DNA of 32,226 nucleotides from Eimeria necatrix (taxonomy: Eukaryota > Apicomplexa > Conoidasida > Eucoccidiorida > Eimeriidae): assembly GCF_000499385.1 (NCBI RefSeq), contig NW_013654297.1, positions 1-32,226 on the forward strand. Direction: 5' to 3'. The notes under the pieces were generated by a model. It did no database searches and was not told the DNA's origin. It worked only from the letters and a program-made list of their open reading frames with translations. The stretch's first letter is position 1. Every line of letters starts with the position of its first letter. This document shows positions 1 to 9,382 of the stretch, piece after piece. Position numbers and translations under genes: made by a program.

Positions 1-1
1 A

Positions 2-647
2 CCTGGCACCCCGTACGCGCCCAGCTGCCAGCTCAATCGCTCACACTGCAGCAGTCTAGTCAGCTAGTCATTTCTTCCGCTTGCGAACTCCCCGCAACTC
101 AGGTGATTCTGAGGAATTGCGCTCGCGCTGACAAGACGGCCTATTCAATCAACACATATGAACCTTGCGCACACCTTCCTGAAAGCGACAAAATGTGTCA
201 CCAACTGCCGAGTTTGGGCACATATCGCGACACTGTTTGTGCTGCATATTTTGAATCCAAATGCTTTCCCAATCATATTCAGTAACCTCGGTTGTGAGGG
301 TAGATTCCATGCTCCCAATGAATGCTTTGCGCAGTAGGCGCGCCTGAAGAAATAGCTCCTGGCACCCCGTACGCGCCCAGCTGCCAGCTCAATCGCTCAA
401 ACTGCAGCAGTCTAGTCAGCTAGTCATTTCTTCCGCTTGCAAACTCCCCGCAACTCAGCACTAAGACTTCTTTTGCGCTCGTGCTGACAAGACGGCCTAT
501 TCAATCAACACATATGAACCTTGCGCACACCTTCCTGAAAGCGACAAAATGTGTCACCAACTGCCGAGTTTCGGCACATGTCGCGACACTGTTTGTGCTA
601 CATATTTTGAATCCAAATGCTTTCCCAATCATATCCTGTCACCTGCG
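2..647. repeat. Tandem duplication, two copies with 356-bp period
   Basis: The sequence from about 2 to 288 recurs from 358 to about 645 at a constant offset of 356, nearly base for base. Shared landmarks are CCTGGCACCCCGTACGCGCC at the start and GACAAGACGGCCTATTC near 130 and 486. The copies differ at a few isolated bases and in one 16-bp block (103-118 versus 459-474). About 70 bp after copy 1 (289-357) is spacer not seen after copy 2. Short open frames run through both copies but in different frames, and none is recognisable, so I treat this as a recent non-coding duplication. Confidence 0.9.
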
Positions 648-3600
648 AGCAGCTAACCAGAAGCCCACGTAAGAGAGCTTCCAGCGCGTTTAGCTCAGTA
701 ACAGCCAGTAAACACAGCCGGCCGTAGATTCTCGCACGGTTTAAGATCAGCAAGAACGCCTGGAAGGTATACCAGTGAAACATGCACAGATAACGGGAAC
801 GCCTGCAGAAAAAGGCAATCGCATAGCCCGCATAGCTATGGAGCACTGCACAGCAATGAAGTCAGCGGCAGATGAACCTGCACTACCAGCTGCAAACAGG
901 ATGCACAAGGGACCGTTACGGCAGTAGCGTTCATTTTGCATGTCACAGAGATACAGAAAACGGTGGCGCCTTCATATGCTGCCGCGAGTACAGAGAGCGC
1001 GATACACCATTCTATGCAGAGCTATGCTTGGTCAGCTGTCTCTGAAATGCTAGGGTAGCTTCGTTATATACGCAGGCAAAGATCGCACATCACAACGTTT
1101 CCGGGTATTCTCCCAACCACGGTATATTACGGCTCAAGTCACCTACAGAATACTCTGGCGAACAGCCAGCGAAATGCGCTATTCTTGGCGTGCATTTATA
1201 CTTGTCGGCGTCGTAGGCCTACAGCGCAGTCCGGTGTGAGCCGTCTAAACGTCCATGACTCGCGATAACGCGTGCTTTGGTCAGTCCTACCTAAATGCGT
1301 AACATGTTAGTAAGACGCCCTGCACTTTGTGCTCGCGGAAAAATAGCAACCTCACTATTTAGTAGCGACACATGACACAGATGCTCGGGTGCGCAACTTC
1401 TTCTTTGCTCGGCATAAAATCATGCTACTGAGCCTCATTCAGGTGAGCATGCAGTCAGCGAGAGGAAAGCAACAATTGTCTAATCACCAGTCGCAAAACC
1501 AAAGATTGTTCTTCTGCACAAGTCCGCTGCAAACAAAGAGCATTGCATCCTTCAGCACGTCAACGCTGTGCACAGGTCCCCACAAGGCAGCAGAAACTCA
1601 GCCAGAAAAGCCACCAGTAAAGCGAAAATTTGTCTTCAAACAAGCAAAAATGCTTTTTGTGCCGTGAGAACAAGCATCAGCTTTCAAGGAGCATAGTGGA
1701 AGGCAGCATCCAGTGGCGCTGCCTGCATTTGCTTGCGCTGGAGAATGTGGCAACAATATTCCTTGGTCTACAGTTGCAATACTCCTTAGGGTGCATACAA
1801 AATAAAAATACTACCGAAAACTTTGCTGCCTGAAAAGAGTATGAAGCTACCACCGATACAAAAAGCGCTTAAGCTACACAAGGATAATACACGAAGAATG
1901 CATGCACCTTTACAAGCCGAACCCAGCGACGTTTTACACGAACACAGCAACGTTTCACAATCATTTGATGCATGCAATCATAGGGAAAAATTTGCCTCGA
2001 ACAGCTTCCCAAACCGCGCGGAAAAGATGCAATTGAAGATCAATCAATACTTTACGACATTTTGCAACCAGGATGGCTGCTTTGGAAATAAAAGTTCTTG
2101 CATGAAAATTAATTAAACTGCGGGCCATAATACAGACTGCACTTCACTCTACTGCCAATCAAGCGATCATACAGAACGTGGACCACGAAAGAGCTTCCAA
2201 CTAATAGGACTTCACCCTCACCAGGCGGCAAGTTCGAAACACCCATCGGCTTGTCCTGATATGCGGACAGACACAGCTCACGCAGGTACATCGTTAAAGG
2301 ATAAGCAGCAGAAGCGTGCATTTCCAGCGCAAGTGACCTTTCCAAAGTAGCAGCTTTCTAGTGGTATCTTTTACAGAACCCTTAAACTTAAGCAGATGCT
2401 ATGATTTTACAAAATAGCAGCATGCCATTGATGCTTTGTGCAGGTCATTTAGCACTGATAGGCTGGAAACCTCCACTGCTTGACTATGCATGCCCGAGCA
2501 GGTTTATTTTACGAAATTGGCAAGGTACACCTTCATTTTGGCCCCTTTCATCCAACCGCACGAATATGGCAACGATGGGTCGGCTTATTTTCGGATATGA
2601 AAAAATGGTTGCATCCAGCGACGCACCAAAAGTCCGTCAGATCTTCATTTGGCTTTTTAAATAAATGTCAACAAGTACGTCGAGATGTGAAGCCAAAAAG
2701 GGCTTCAGTGGAGCGTGGTTACTGTACCCAGCCTACACGCAATGTTCGTCCTGAACACGCAGTGCTGTGTGCACTTTACCTAAAAAGCCCAAGAAGCGCC
2801 GCAGCCGTAGCACTAGAGCGCATAGAGGAGAACCTCACTGCATATGATTGCACAAATCAACTTTTCGTTCTGTTACCAATGCATGGCATCCTTTCCCATA
2901 GTGCTTGCTGGGGCCAGTCTGCAGCGACTCACGTTACCGCAACACCAACGACGCTCACAGAGGCATATGCCGTGATGTCGTCAATATGTACTTGACAGGG
3001 CATAGCCTGACACCGTCATCAGTGGTATTGATTTGTTGTACTCCTAAAAGGAACCTACTTTTTTCTTGCATCTCCCTTGTGGTGGTTGAATTGGTTGACT
3101 ATCTGCTAAAGCTTGGGACTCTTGCGGTTCCTCAGGCCCTTCCAAATCTCCAGGCCCGTTGCCTGTTGCACATACAAACTTCAACAGAGCATTCAAATTT
3201 GGAAACACTCCGCTTACGCAGGGAACAACTTTGTACATCTTCACTGTTTAGCTCAGTTTTTCCCCAGCAACCAGGAGACATGTAGGCGCTCCTGCAATGA
3301 GGCATCCTAATTAGCCAGGTGCGTTCAAAGCACGTTCCTGTAGTTTGATTACAGGAGAATTCTCCATATTTCCTCATACTTCATTTTTCATCTGAAAATC
3401 TACATCATGCTGTGGCAAGACAGTTGTAGGCTTAGTGAGCAGGTCTACCAACGAAACTCTGCTGAGTATCTCGATGAACAGCCAGTATAATTCGCGAGAG
3501 TCATTTACAGACAAAAATTCACACCCTTCTGCTTTTGTTTGTTGTGCAAGCGCACAGGCACGTAAACACACTACATGAACAAGGGCAGCTGGAGGACGAA

Positions 3601-3742
3601 AGACAAGCACAAGAAGAAAGGCTGCTCGCGTGGAAAAATGCTCGCAGGAAAGATGAACATTGTGGCTCTCCAGAGACCTCGTGGATCCTGTTGGTAAAGT
3701 GTCTTACAGGTCTTAAACAGAGTCGTTCGTTCGTGCCTTCTG
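648..3742. other. No gene recognised
   Basis: The stretch has only short to medium open frames on both strands. The longest, 2480-2995 on the plus strand (171 codons), has no domain, signal peptide or motif I recognise. It overlaps another plus-strand frame, as expected of chance frames in DNA of this composition. Small exons of intron-containing genes could be present but I cannot support any. Confidence 0.5.
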
Positions 3743-3794
3743 TTACACCCGTCAGGACCTGTAGCTGCTTACACCCGTCAGGACCTGTAGCTGC
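3743..3794. repeat. 26-bp direct tandem repeat, two exact copies
   Basis: A 26-bp unit beginning TTACACCCGTCAGGACC and ending GTAGCTGC occurs at 3743-3768 and again at 3769-3794. It is followed by a partial echo (TGTAGCTG). The repeat lies inside an unrecognised plus-strand open frame. Because 26 is not a multiple of three it would shift the frame, which argues against this stretch being conserved coding sequence. Confidence 0.9.
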
Positions 3795-4305
3795 TGTAGC
3801 TGTTCATGGTTCAAAGAATCACATGAATTTTCCGATGGCTGTGACACATTTACTGTCAACCAAAGTCTTTGTTTTTATCAGCAGATTCGCCATTGCGACA
3901 AAATCTTTTTCCCTTTCATATGTGACGTCAATAGCGCAGCAAAAAAACCCTACACCGTGAGTCGCGATTACTTAACTGCGTTTCACAGTGTATGCCATCC
4001 AAGCTGCATAAAGAAATTTAGAAATCAGCTTCCGAGCTATTGAAGAGAGCAAGAACTTTCAATTAAATGGCGATGCAATTACGGGCTATATGTTTTCTGC
4101 TGTATGCATTTGTTTTCCGCGCGATTGAATGGCTGTCTTTCGGCGTGTAACTTTCTAAGAATAGACAGCAGCCATAGTTCGTGCAAAAAGGCAACGAGGA
4201 GGGCCCGGAAGCTACATTGTAGCGCACTTAACCCACGGTGCGTCGAACCGTGAAGCAGACGCGGCCAATGTTGCCAAGAAAGATGCCCGTGGTCCCTGAA
4301 ATTTC

Positions 4306-4659
4306 CTAGCTTACAGAGGTGCTATTTTCGTCTTCGGCAGATATTCGACGCCCAAGGGGACCGCTAATTTTGTTCTTCCAGTCAGCTTTCAGGGACCTGT
4401 GGCACTGTGTAAGCACAAAAGCAACTGCCACTCCTATCAAGATGACGGCGATACTGCGGAAAAAAGAAACAGCAGATTGGCGAGGCCTGTTGAAGATAGT
4501 CAACATTTTCCGGTTCTGCACAAATAATTCACTGTTAGGGAGTTGGGCCTCCACCGTAAGTGTTGGTGCCCCTCCTGCTTGGAAGAACCCATGTTCGCTA
4601 ACGCCGGCGAGGAAGCAGGTGAAGGATATTAGGAACCAGTGACGCATCTTGGAAAACAA
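4306..4659 (-). CDS. Candidate first exon of a secreted or membrane protein
   Basis: The frame encodes 117 residues and is not assigned to a family. What is visible is a classic N-terminal signal-like stretch: Met1 or Met5, one Arg, then WFLISFTCFLAGV. A polar segment follows. A strongly hydrophobic helix (about residues 69-84, SIAVILIGVAVAFVLT) comes next, then a basic and acidic tail. Near the end the minus strand reads ACCTCT then GTAAGC, a good eukaryotic 5' splice donor (GT at 4313-4314) lying two codons before the stop. The frame may therefore be exon 1 of a gene continuing toward lower coordinates. A signal peptide plus one membrane span would suit a secretory-pathway protein. A minus-strand frame at 3374-3610 could be a later exon but I cannot show a splice junction. 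The plus-strand frame over the same bases is probably a shadow. Confidence 0.4.
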   Translation of the reverse strand: MFSKMRHWFLISFTCFLAGVSEHGFFQAGGAPTLTVEAQLPNSELFVQNRKMLTIFNRPRQSAVSFFRSIAVILIGVAVAFVLTQCHRSLKADWKNKISGPLGRRISAEDENSTSVS

Positions 4660-5520
4660 AACATGCTAGTTCAGGAAATGAGTTGTTGTTGCTTGACTAT
4701 GAGTTTCCATGCAGTGTGTAAGCGGCACTTTAATGCGGCTGGGGCTCGTTTTTCTGCGGTGGTCTGCTGCGAACCACCTTGAGTTCTGCATCGCTGGCAT
4801 GCAGACAGTTGCACATTTCCAAGGGACTAAAAAAGCCAACGTTACTTTAAGCTAAAGTTTTAGTGAGCTAGGCTTGTAATGAGCAGCAATAAACGTAGAC
4901 ACCTTGACAACAAAACTCGATACCCTCGAGGTGAGAAAACAGTAGATCTGCATCCACCAGAACACCCTCGAGACCCAATTCACACGCGCAGATTGCTCAT
5001 TTGCACGGCAAGGTCCACCGATTGCTGCATAGTGTTGTAATAACCATTTTCTTAGCTTCAAATATATACTATGGGTTGTCATGCTCATATTCGATTCGTG
5101 AAACTTGAGCACTGAAACGCGTGCAGGAACGTTGCTGATTTGGCGAAGGTCGGCCCATTTGCGCAAAGCAGCGTGAGTCGATTGCAAGGGCACTCACGAA
5201 CTCGAATTTCAATTCTTGGGTGTTTTTCAATTAAATTCAATTAAGTTTCGCAGCTCAGTGACTCTAGCTGTCTCCTTGAAACAGGGGCTGTAATCTTGGC
5301 ATGTTCTTCCAAAGTCTAGTGCTATATCGAATTGCGTGGTCGAGAGTTTTTGTCAAAGAGAGCACTTCTAAGATACGAATCTGGGACTATGATTTGATAT
5401 TCTGAGTGTCAATGGCAATACTCAAATTTTGCCGGGCATGTCTGCGTCGAATCACCCCAATTAAGCGGGTGTGGGCTAAGGAACCGAATGCAACGTGCAG
5501 CATAGCATTGTTCCGCATAA
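4660..5520. other. No gene recognised
   Basis: A 113-codon minus-strand frame at 4852-5193 has no recognisable motif. The rest has frequent stops. If the frame at 4306-4659 is a real first exon, its promoter should lie within the lower part of this interval; no convincing promoter element can be pointed to. Confidence 0.4.
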
Positions 5521-5526
5521 GCAGTT

Positions 5527-5824
5527 TTCAGATGGTACATAGTTCAATACAAGAACGATTAATGTTTGACCATGAAAACTAAACAAATAAAATTAGCTCA
5601 GTAGTAGGTTGGTTCTAGCATTCATTACAGCTCATGCCAAGCTGGCAGTCAACAACGTCTAGGTCATACAGTAGAACGGCCAATGTGTAGCTAGAAGAAC
5701 CAAACAGAGAAATTCAGTTTCACTGCAGATTGATTTTAGGATTCAATGCAGCCTATCAAACAGCCTTCAGATGCCAAGTAGTTCAATACAAGAACGATTA
5801 ATATTTGACTAAGAAAACTAAGCA
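5527..5824. repeat. Diverged direct repeat, 239-bp spacing
   Basis: A block of about 58 bp at 5527-5585 recurs at 5766-5824. The shared core includes AGTTCAATACAAGAACGATT in both copies, preceded by TTCAGATG and followed by a related TTTGAC...GAAAACTAA. Looser similarity (AGTAGAACG at about 5670 and 5970) suggests remnants of an older tandem array. No coding function is apparent. Confidence 0.75.
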
Positions 5825-6161
5825 CATCAGTAGTACTGCAAATGCCAAAGGGGACAGCCGGGGACGGAACACCAATCTTTTCTCTCCTAAGAGTGATGCT
5901 TTATTGCTTCTTATTTATGTTTCGCTGCACGTAGTGAGTAAAGGCGGGAATGCATCTATGCATTCAGCAGTAGAACGTTGTGCAAGAGCCAAACTGCGGT
6001 CAGCTCTCTTTTAAGGGCTGGTCCGGTATCCTGTCCAATCCCGCACGCAAGCAGATAGTGCAAAAATAATGTTTCTCAAGGCTGGAATGCCTAAGAAAGT
6101 ACGTATAAATGTGCAGTTTTTATGTAACTGCGCGACGCGCTGGTGATCGGTACACAGGGTT

Positions 6162-6204
6162 TGTAATGCACAGGTGCGCCGACTCGCTACACCTGTGCAT
6201 TACA
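6162..6204. mobile_element. 43-bp palindromic insertion with 5-bp direct flanks
   Basis: The left arm TGTAATGCACAGGTG (6162-6176) and right arm CACCTGTGCATTACA (6190-6204) are perfect 15-bp inverted repeats around a 13-base loop. The element begins TG and ends CA. It is flanked by the identical pentamer GGGTT at 6157-6161 and 6205-6209. The arms resemble the 5' end of the LTRs in this window (TGTAGTGCACAGGC at the end of the 8965-9382 LTR, read on the minus strand). It is best read as a miniature or internally deleted LTR-related insertion; a hairpin arising in place is the alternative. Confidence 0.65.
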
Positions 6205-6692
6205 GGGTTCCACGCATCATAATGTCCAGTGTGTGAGGCCAATCGAGCAAGGCCCACGATGGGGCTAGTTCCCCTACGACCATATAGTTAGAACAAATGC
6301 CTACCATTACAGATAACACCTATGACACCAATAGAAAAATCTGCAGGGCAACCGGACCACACTATGCCCGCTGAAGGCAGAAAGCGGCGCATTTGCGAAA
6401 CATCTTTGTAAAAATGAGTGTGACAAAACAAAGTTCAACAGTCTTGCAGGCACCCCCACATGAAACAGGAGATAATATGAGTGGTTGCCTGCAATTAGCA
6501 GAGATAAGATTGACGACTCACGGGTGGACCGACCCTATTGGAGACATGAGACACAGAGTATTCCAAAGGCACTGTACGGGGACGTTGGACCCAAAAAAGA
6601 GTCACATGTGAGGAACATGTAAGCTTTTGTATTGCTAGCCGCTGGATGCCTATCCACCAAAATATGAAGCGTGCAGGTACCACCACGAACAC
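6205..6692. other. No gene recognised
   Basis: Only short frames are present (6393-6611 plus, overlapping minus frames). No motif or repeat is seen apart from the target-like pentamer at its left edge and the AACAC pentamer at 6688-6692 that belongs to the next LTR. Confidence 0.4.
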
Positions 6693-7108
6693 GGTTGTGC
6701 ACAGGCACTACAATAGGGCTTGCTGGTGACCTATACAAGATAGCTAGCTTGCGACCTACAAGTGGTCGCAACACTGGAGGAGGACAGGACCCTCTTACTA
6801 GGATCAAAGTAAGGCAATTTGTCTGCGAAATAACATGCATGCACTAGAGGTGCCTGAAAATGCGTGGAAACTGGGGCTGGCGATAGCGCCGGCACCAGTG
6901 CAGGCCTCCTCCCCATAGGGCCTAGGAGGCGAGCACCCCGAGTTGGGCGAATTGAAAAACAACAGATTTTGGAAATTGAAGAATAACTGTACTTCGATAT
7001 ATATAAGCTACTTTTTCAAGGATATGGGCCAACGTTAGGTGCCGATCATAGGCCCTGCTCGAGGGGCAGATAGCAGCGTAGTCACAGCAGTAGGCGCTGT
7101 GCACCACA
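6693..7108 (+). mobile_element. Solo LTR, family 1, plus orientation
   Basis: This is a 416-bp LTR-like unit. The start is degraded (GGTTGTGCACAGGCACTACA instead of TGTAGTGC...), followed by the family signature ATAGGGCTTGCTGGTGACC. A central GGGGCTGGCG...GCCGGCACC core follows, and the end is GGCGCTGTGCACCACA. It matches the reverse complement of 8965-9382 along its length with moderate divergence. Flanking pentamers are AACAC (6688-6692) and AACGC (7109-7113), a 4/5 match with the difference at a CpG, as expected of an old 5-bp target duplication. A TATATATAAG stretch at 6998-7007 could be a TATA box but is not conserved in the sister copy. Confidence 0.8.
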
Positions 7109-8964
7109 AACGCACAACTAGCTTCCAACACTTGGCATTAACACGAATGGAGATGAAAGCAGCTGGGCTAGCAGACACCATATTGGACAGCATGCCACTC
7201 GATCTGTGCAAAGCCGTAGTCAAAGTTATTCGTCAATTTCAAGGACTGGAGTAACGTAGAAGGGGACCTTGCAGCACTGGGAAGCGCAATGGAGGCTAGC
7301 GCAGTAATGTGGAAGTGAAAGCAGAATGGGTTAATGAGTAACATAGGTGGGGGCACTATATGCGATTTCCTGGGAGCGCATTTGACAGAGAATGTCGGTC
7401 CTGCGTGAGCAATCAGATGGCTTCTGTGTAATTCTGGTGCAATGGTGGTAAACGATAATGCAAACGTAGAAGCTGCTAGTATTGTATGTCCTGCTGAACT
7501 GCAGTATCAGTTCACGGCAGTGGCAACTGCTGCCACGAAATGAAGCCGGAGCAAACAGACAAATAGAAACAATGCACGAGCAACGGGCTGCCGAACGGCC
7601 ATATCCTCGGACGCTCCGCCGCTGCTGCATTAGCTGCTGCTGAAGCTACTTCTTCATCTGCTACTGCTACCGCTGCTGCGAATGGTGCTGCTGCTCCTGC
7701 CGACACTTAAGGCAAAATCACAATAGTGAGCAGGAACAGGGCCATGGAGAAGGCGAAGGCACAGCGTCATGCTGTGTTATGGAACTGATCATTCAAGAGT
7801 CTAGGCTTTGGGACGAGGAGTTGAGGAGTGCAGACTAGTTCCACCAGAAGGTGAACTAGCAACAAATTCCTGCAAGACAAGGTTATGCCGCCAACACGGG
7901 CACTTCTTCAGGGCGTAAGGTCTGGTGCCAAAAATCACGACATGGCACTTCCAAGTGTTTTACTCTGGCGCTCAGCCTTGGTTCTACGTTTTTCACGCTC
8001 GCTAGCGTGCTTTGTGCAGAGGATTTCGTAACTAAAGCTTCTACAGCAACGCTGAAACCTCCCAGGCTATTGCTTTGGCAAAGGCTTAGGCTGTAGGTTT
8101 CAGCTAACGAAATTTCAGTGACAGACGTAATGAGCGGAATGCCATTATAACGGACCTTACTTTCCCTATCGATCTGGCAGCACACCGGTTGGTGCTGCAC
8201 AGGATAACCTGTAAACGTTGAAACTTAACGTTTTAAACCTCAGGCAGTAAGTCATAAACAATTAAGCGGAAATCCAGCATGTTAGTGTTCTGCCTTCGGC
8301 CGCTTGCAAATATTAGTTAAATGCTTGGCCTTGTATCATTCCTGCACCTTAGATCCAGGCACAGGCACTACTACACTGGTCCCCGAGTGAGCATATAGCG
8401 AGCCTGCAGCAACGAGCTCCGTGGAAAGAATACTATATAATGCAACGTGCTCCAACAGTTCTGCACAACGAATTTATCTGCACTTACTCATCCAACTGCG
8501 TCTAATCAGTTGTGAAGAAACCATCAGGCCTACTCGGCCAAGTCCGCGAAGATACCTACACAGGTGGCATACTTGTCTGCAACATAATTCGTCGGCAAGA
8601 AGCGCAGCAGTTTTCAAATGCTGTCAAAGCCTGCTCTGCTTAGATGCCACAACGTCGTTCGCCTCTACGGTATAGCTGAGGTCGTCAACTTCGGCCGAGG
8701 CCCTTGCCTTCAGTCTGACGCGTGGCAGCAACTATGCACCCCATTTAATATCAAACGAGTCATATTTTTTTTCCTACTACACTCGGACAAACGGGCAAAC
8801 TGACTGTGCCAATCGTACATTGGAAAAAGACCTGCGGAGATATATTCAGTCAGCCTAGAGGGAAAAAGGCGCATTCTGACTCCAATGATCTTCGCTTTGC
8901 GAGGATCCTCACTGCACTACGGCAGTGTGTTGACACATTGTGTTGATACAGCAAGCTCAGGCAG
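7109..8964. other. Spacer between two inverted solo LTRs, no recognised gene
   Basis: This 1.86-kb stretch carries no retroviral motif, so it is probably host sequence between two separate solo LTRs rather than the inside of one element. Minus-strand 7883-8200 (105 codons) and plus-strand 8421-8675 (84 codons) are unrecognised frames. The only compositional feature is the GCT-rich tract near 7615-7710. Confidence 0.45.
7570..7710 (+). other. GCT-rich tract, possible alanine-rich exon end
   Basis: Interrupted GCT/GCC/GCA triplets run from about 7615 to 7708. In one plus-strand frame they encode AAALAAAEATSSSATATAAA, then NGAAAPADT and a stop (TAA 7708-7710). That frame is open back to a TAG at about 7563 and has no start codon, so if coding it would be a terminal exon. 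The minus strand also reads alanine-rich. Homopolymeric alanine and related GCT/CAG tracts are well known in Eimeria proteins and genomes. Whether this one is translated is not shown by the sequence. Confidence 0.3.
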
Positions 8965-9382
8965 TGTTGTGCACAGCACCTACTGCTGCGACTACGCTGC
9001 TACCTGCCCCCCTCGAATAGGGGGGCCTACGATAACCGTGTACCTAGGGCGCATTTCCTTGAAACAGTATCCCAAACATCACGAAATACATTTATTCATA
9101 ATTTTTCAAGTTCCGTCCTCCCCAAAATCTCCCCACTCGGGGTTCTAGCCTCCTAGGCCCTGTGGGGAGGAGGCCTGCACCGGTGCCGGAGCTATCGCCA
9201 GCCCCCATCTCCGGGTATTTTCAGGCACGTCTAGTGTATACACGATAATTCGCCGAGAAATTGGCTTACTTCGATCCTAGTAGGAGGGTCCTGTCCTCGT
9301 ACAGTGTTGTGACCTCTTGTAGGTCACCGGCCAGCAATCTTCTATAGGTCACCAGCAAGCCCTATAGTGCCTGTGCACTACA
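8965..9382 (-). mobile_element. Solo LTR, family 1, minus orientation
   Basis: Read on the minus strand this 418-bp LTR begins TGTAGTGCACAGGCACTATA, continues GGGCTTGCTGGTGACC and ends GGTGCTGTGCACAACA. The central core CACCGGTGCCGGAGCTATCG is shared with the other family-1 LTRs. Flanking pentamers GGCAG (8960-8964) and GGTAA (9383-9387) match at 3/5, both differences being transitions, so the target duplication is only tentative. A C6/G6 stem-loop (9007-9025) lies toward the LTR 3' end and has a counterpart at the same place in 6693-7108. Confidence 0.8.

Noticed and set aside
2480..2995. 171-codon plus-strand frame as a gene
   Set aside because: No domain, signal or conserved motif is seen. 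About one frame of this length is expected by chance in a window of this size, and it overlaps another frame.
3374..3610. Later exon of the candidate gene at 4306-4659
   Set aside because: The frame is open, but the presumed acceptor lacks a pyrimidine tract and no junction can be shown.
6693..9382. A DNA transposon with 420-bp terminal inverted repeats
   Set aside because: The repeats are LTR copies found elsewhere beside pol, each has its own target-duplication-like flanks, and the interior has no transposase.
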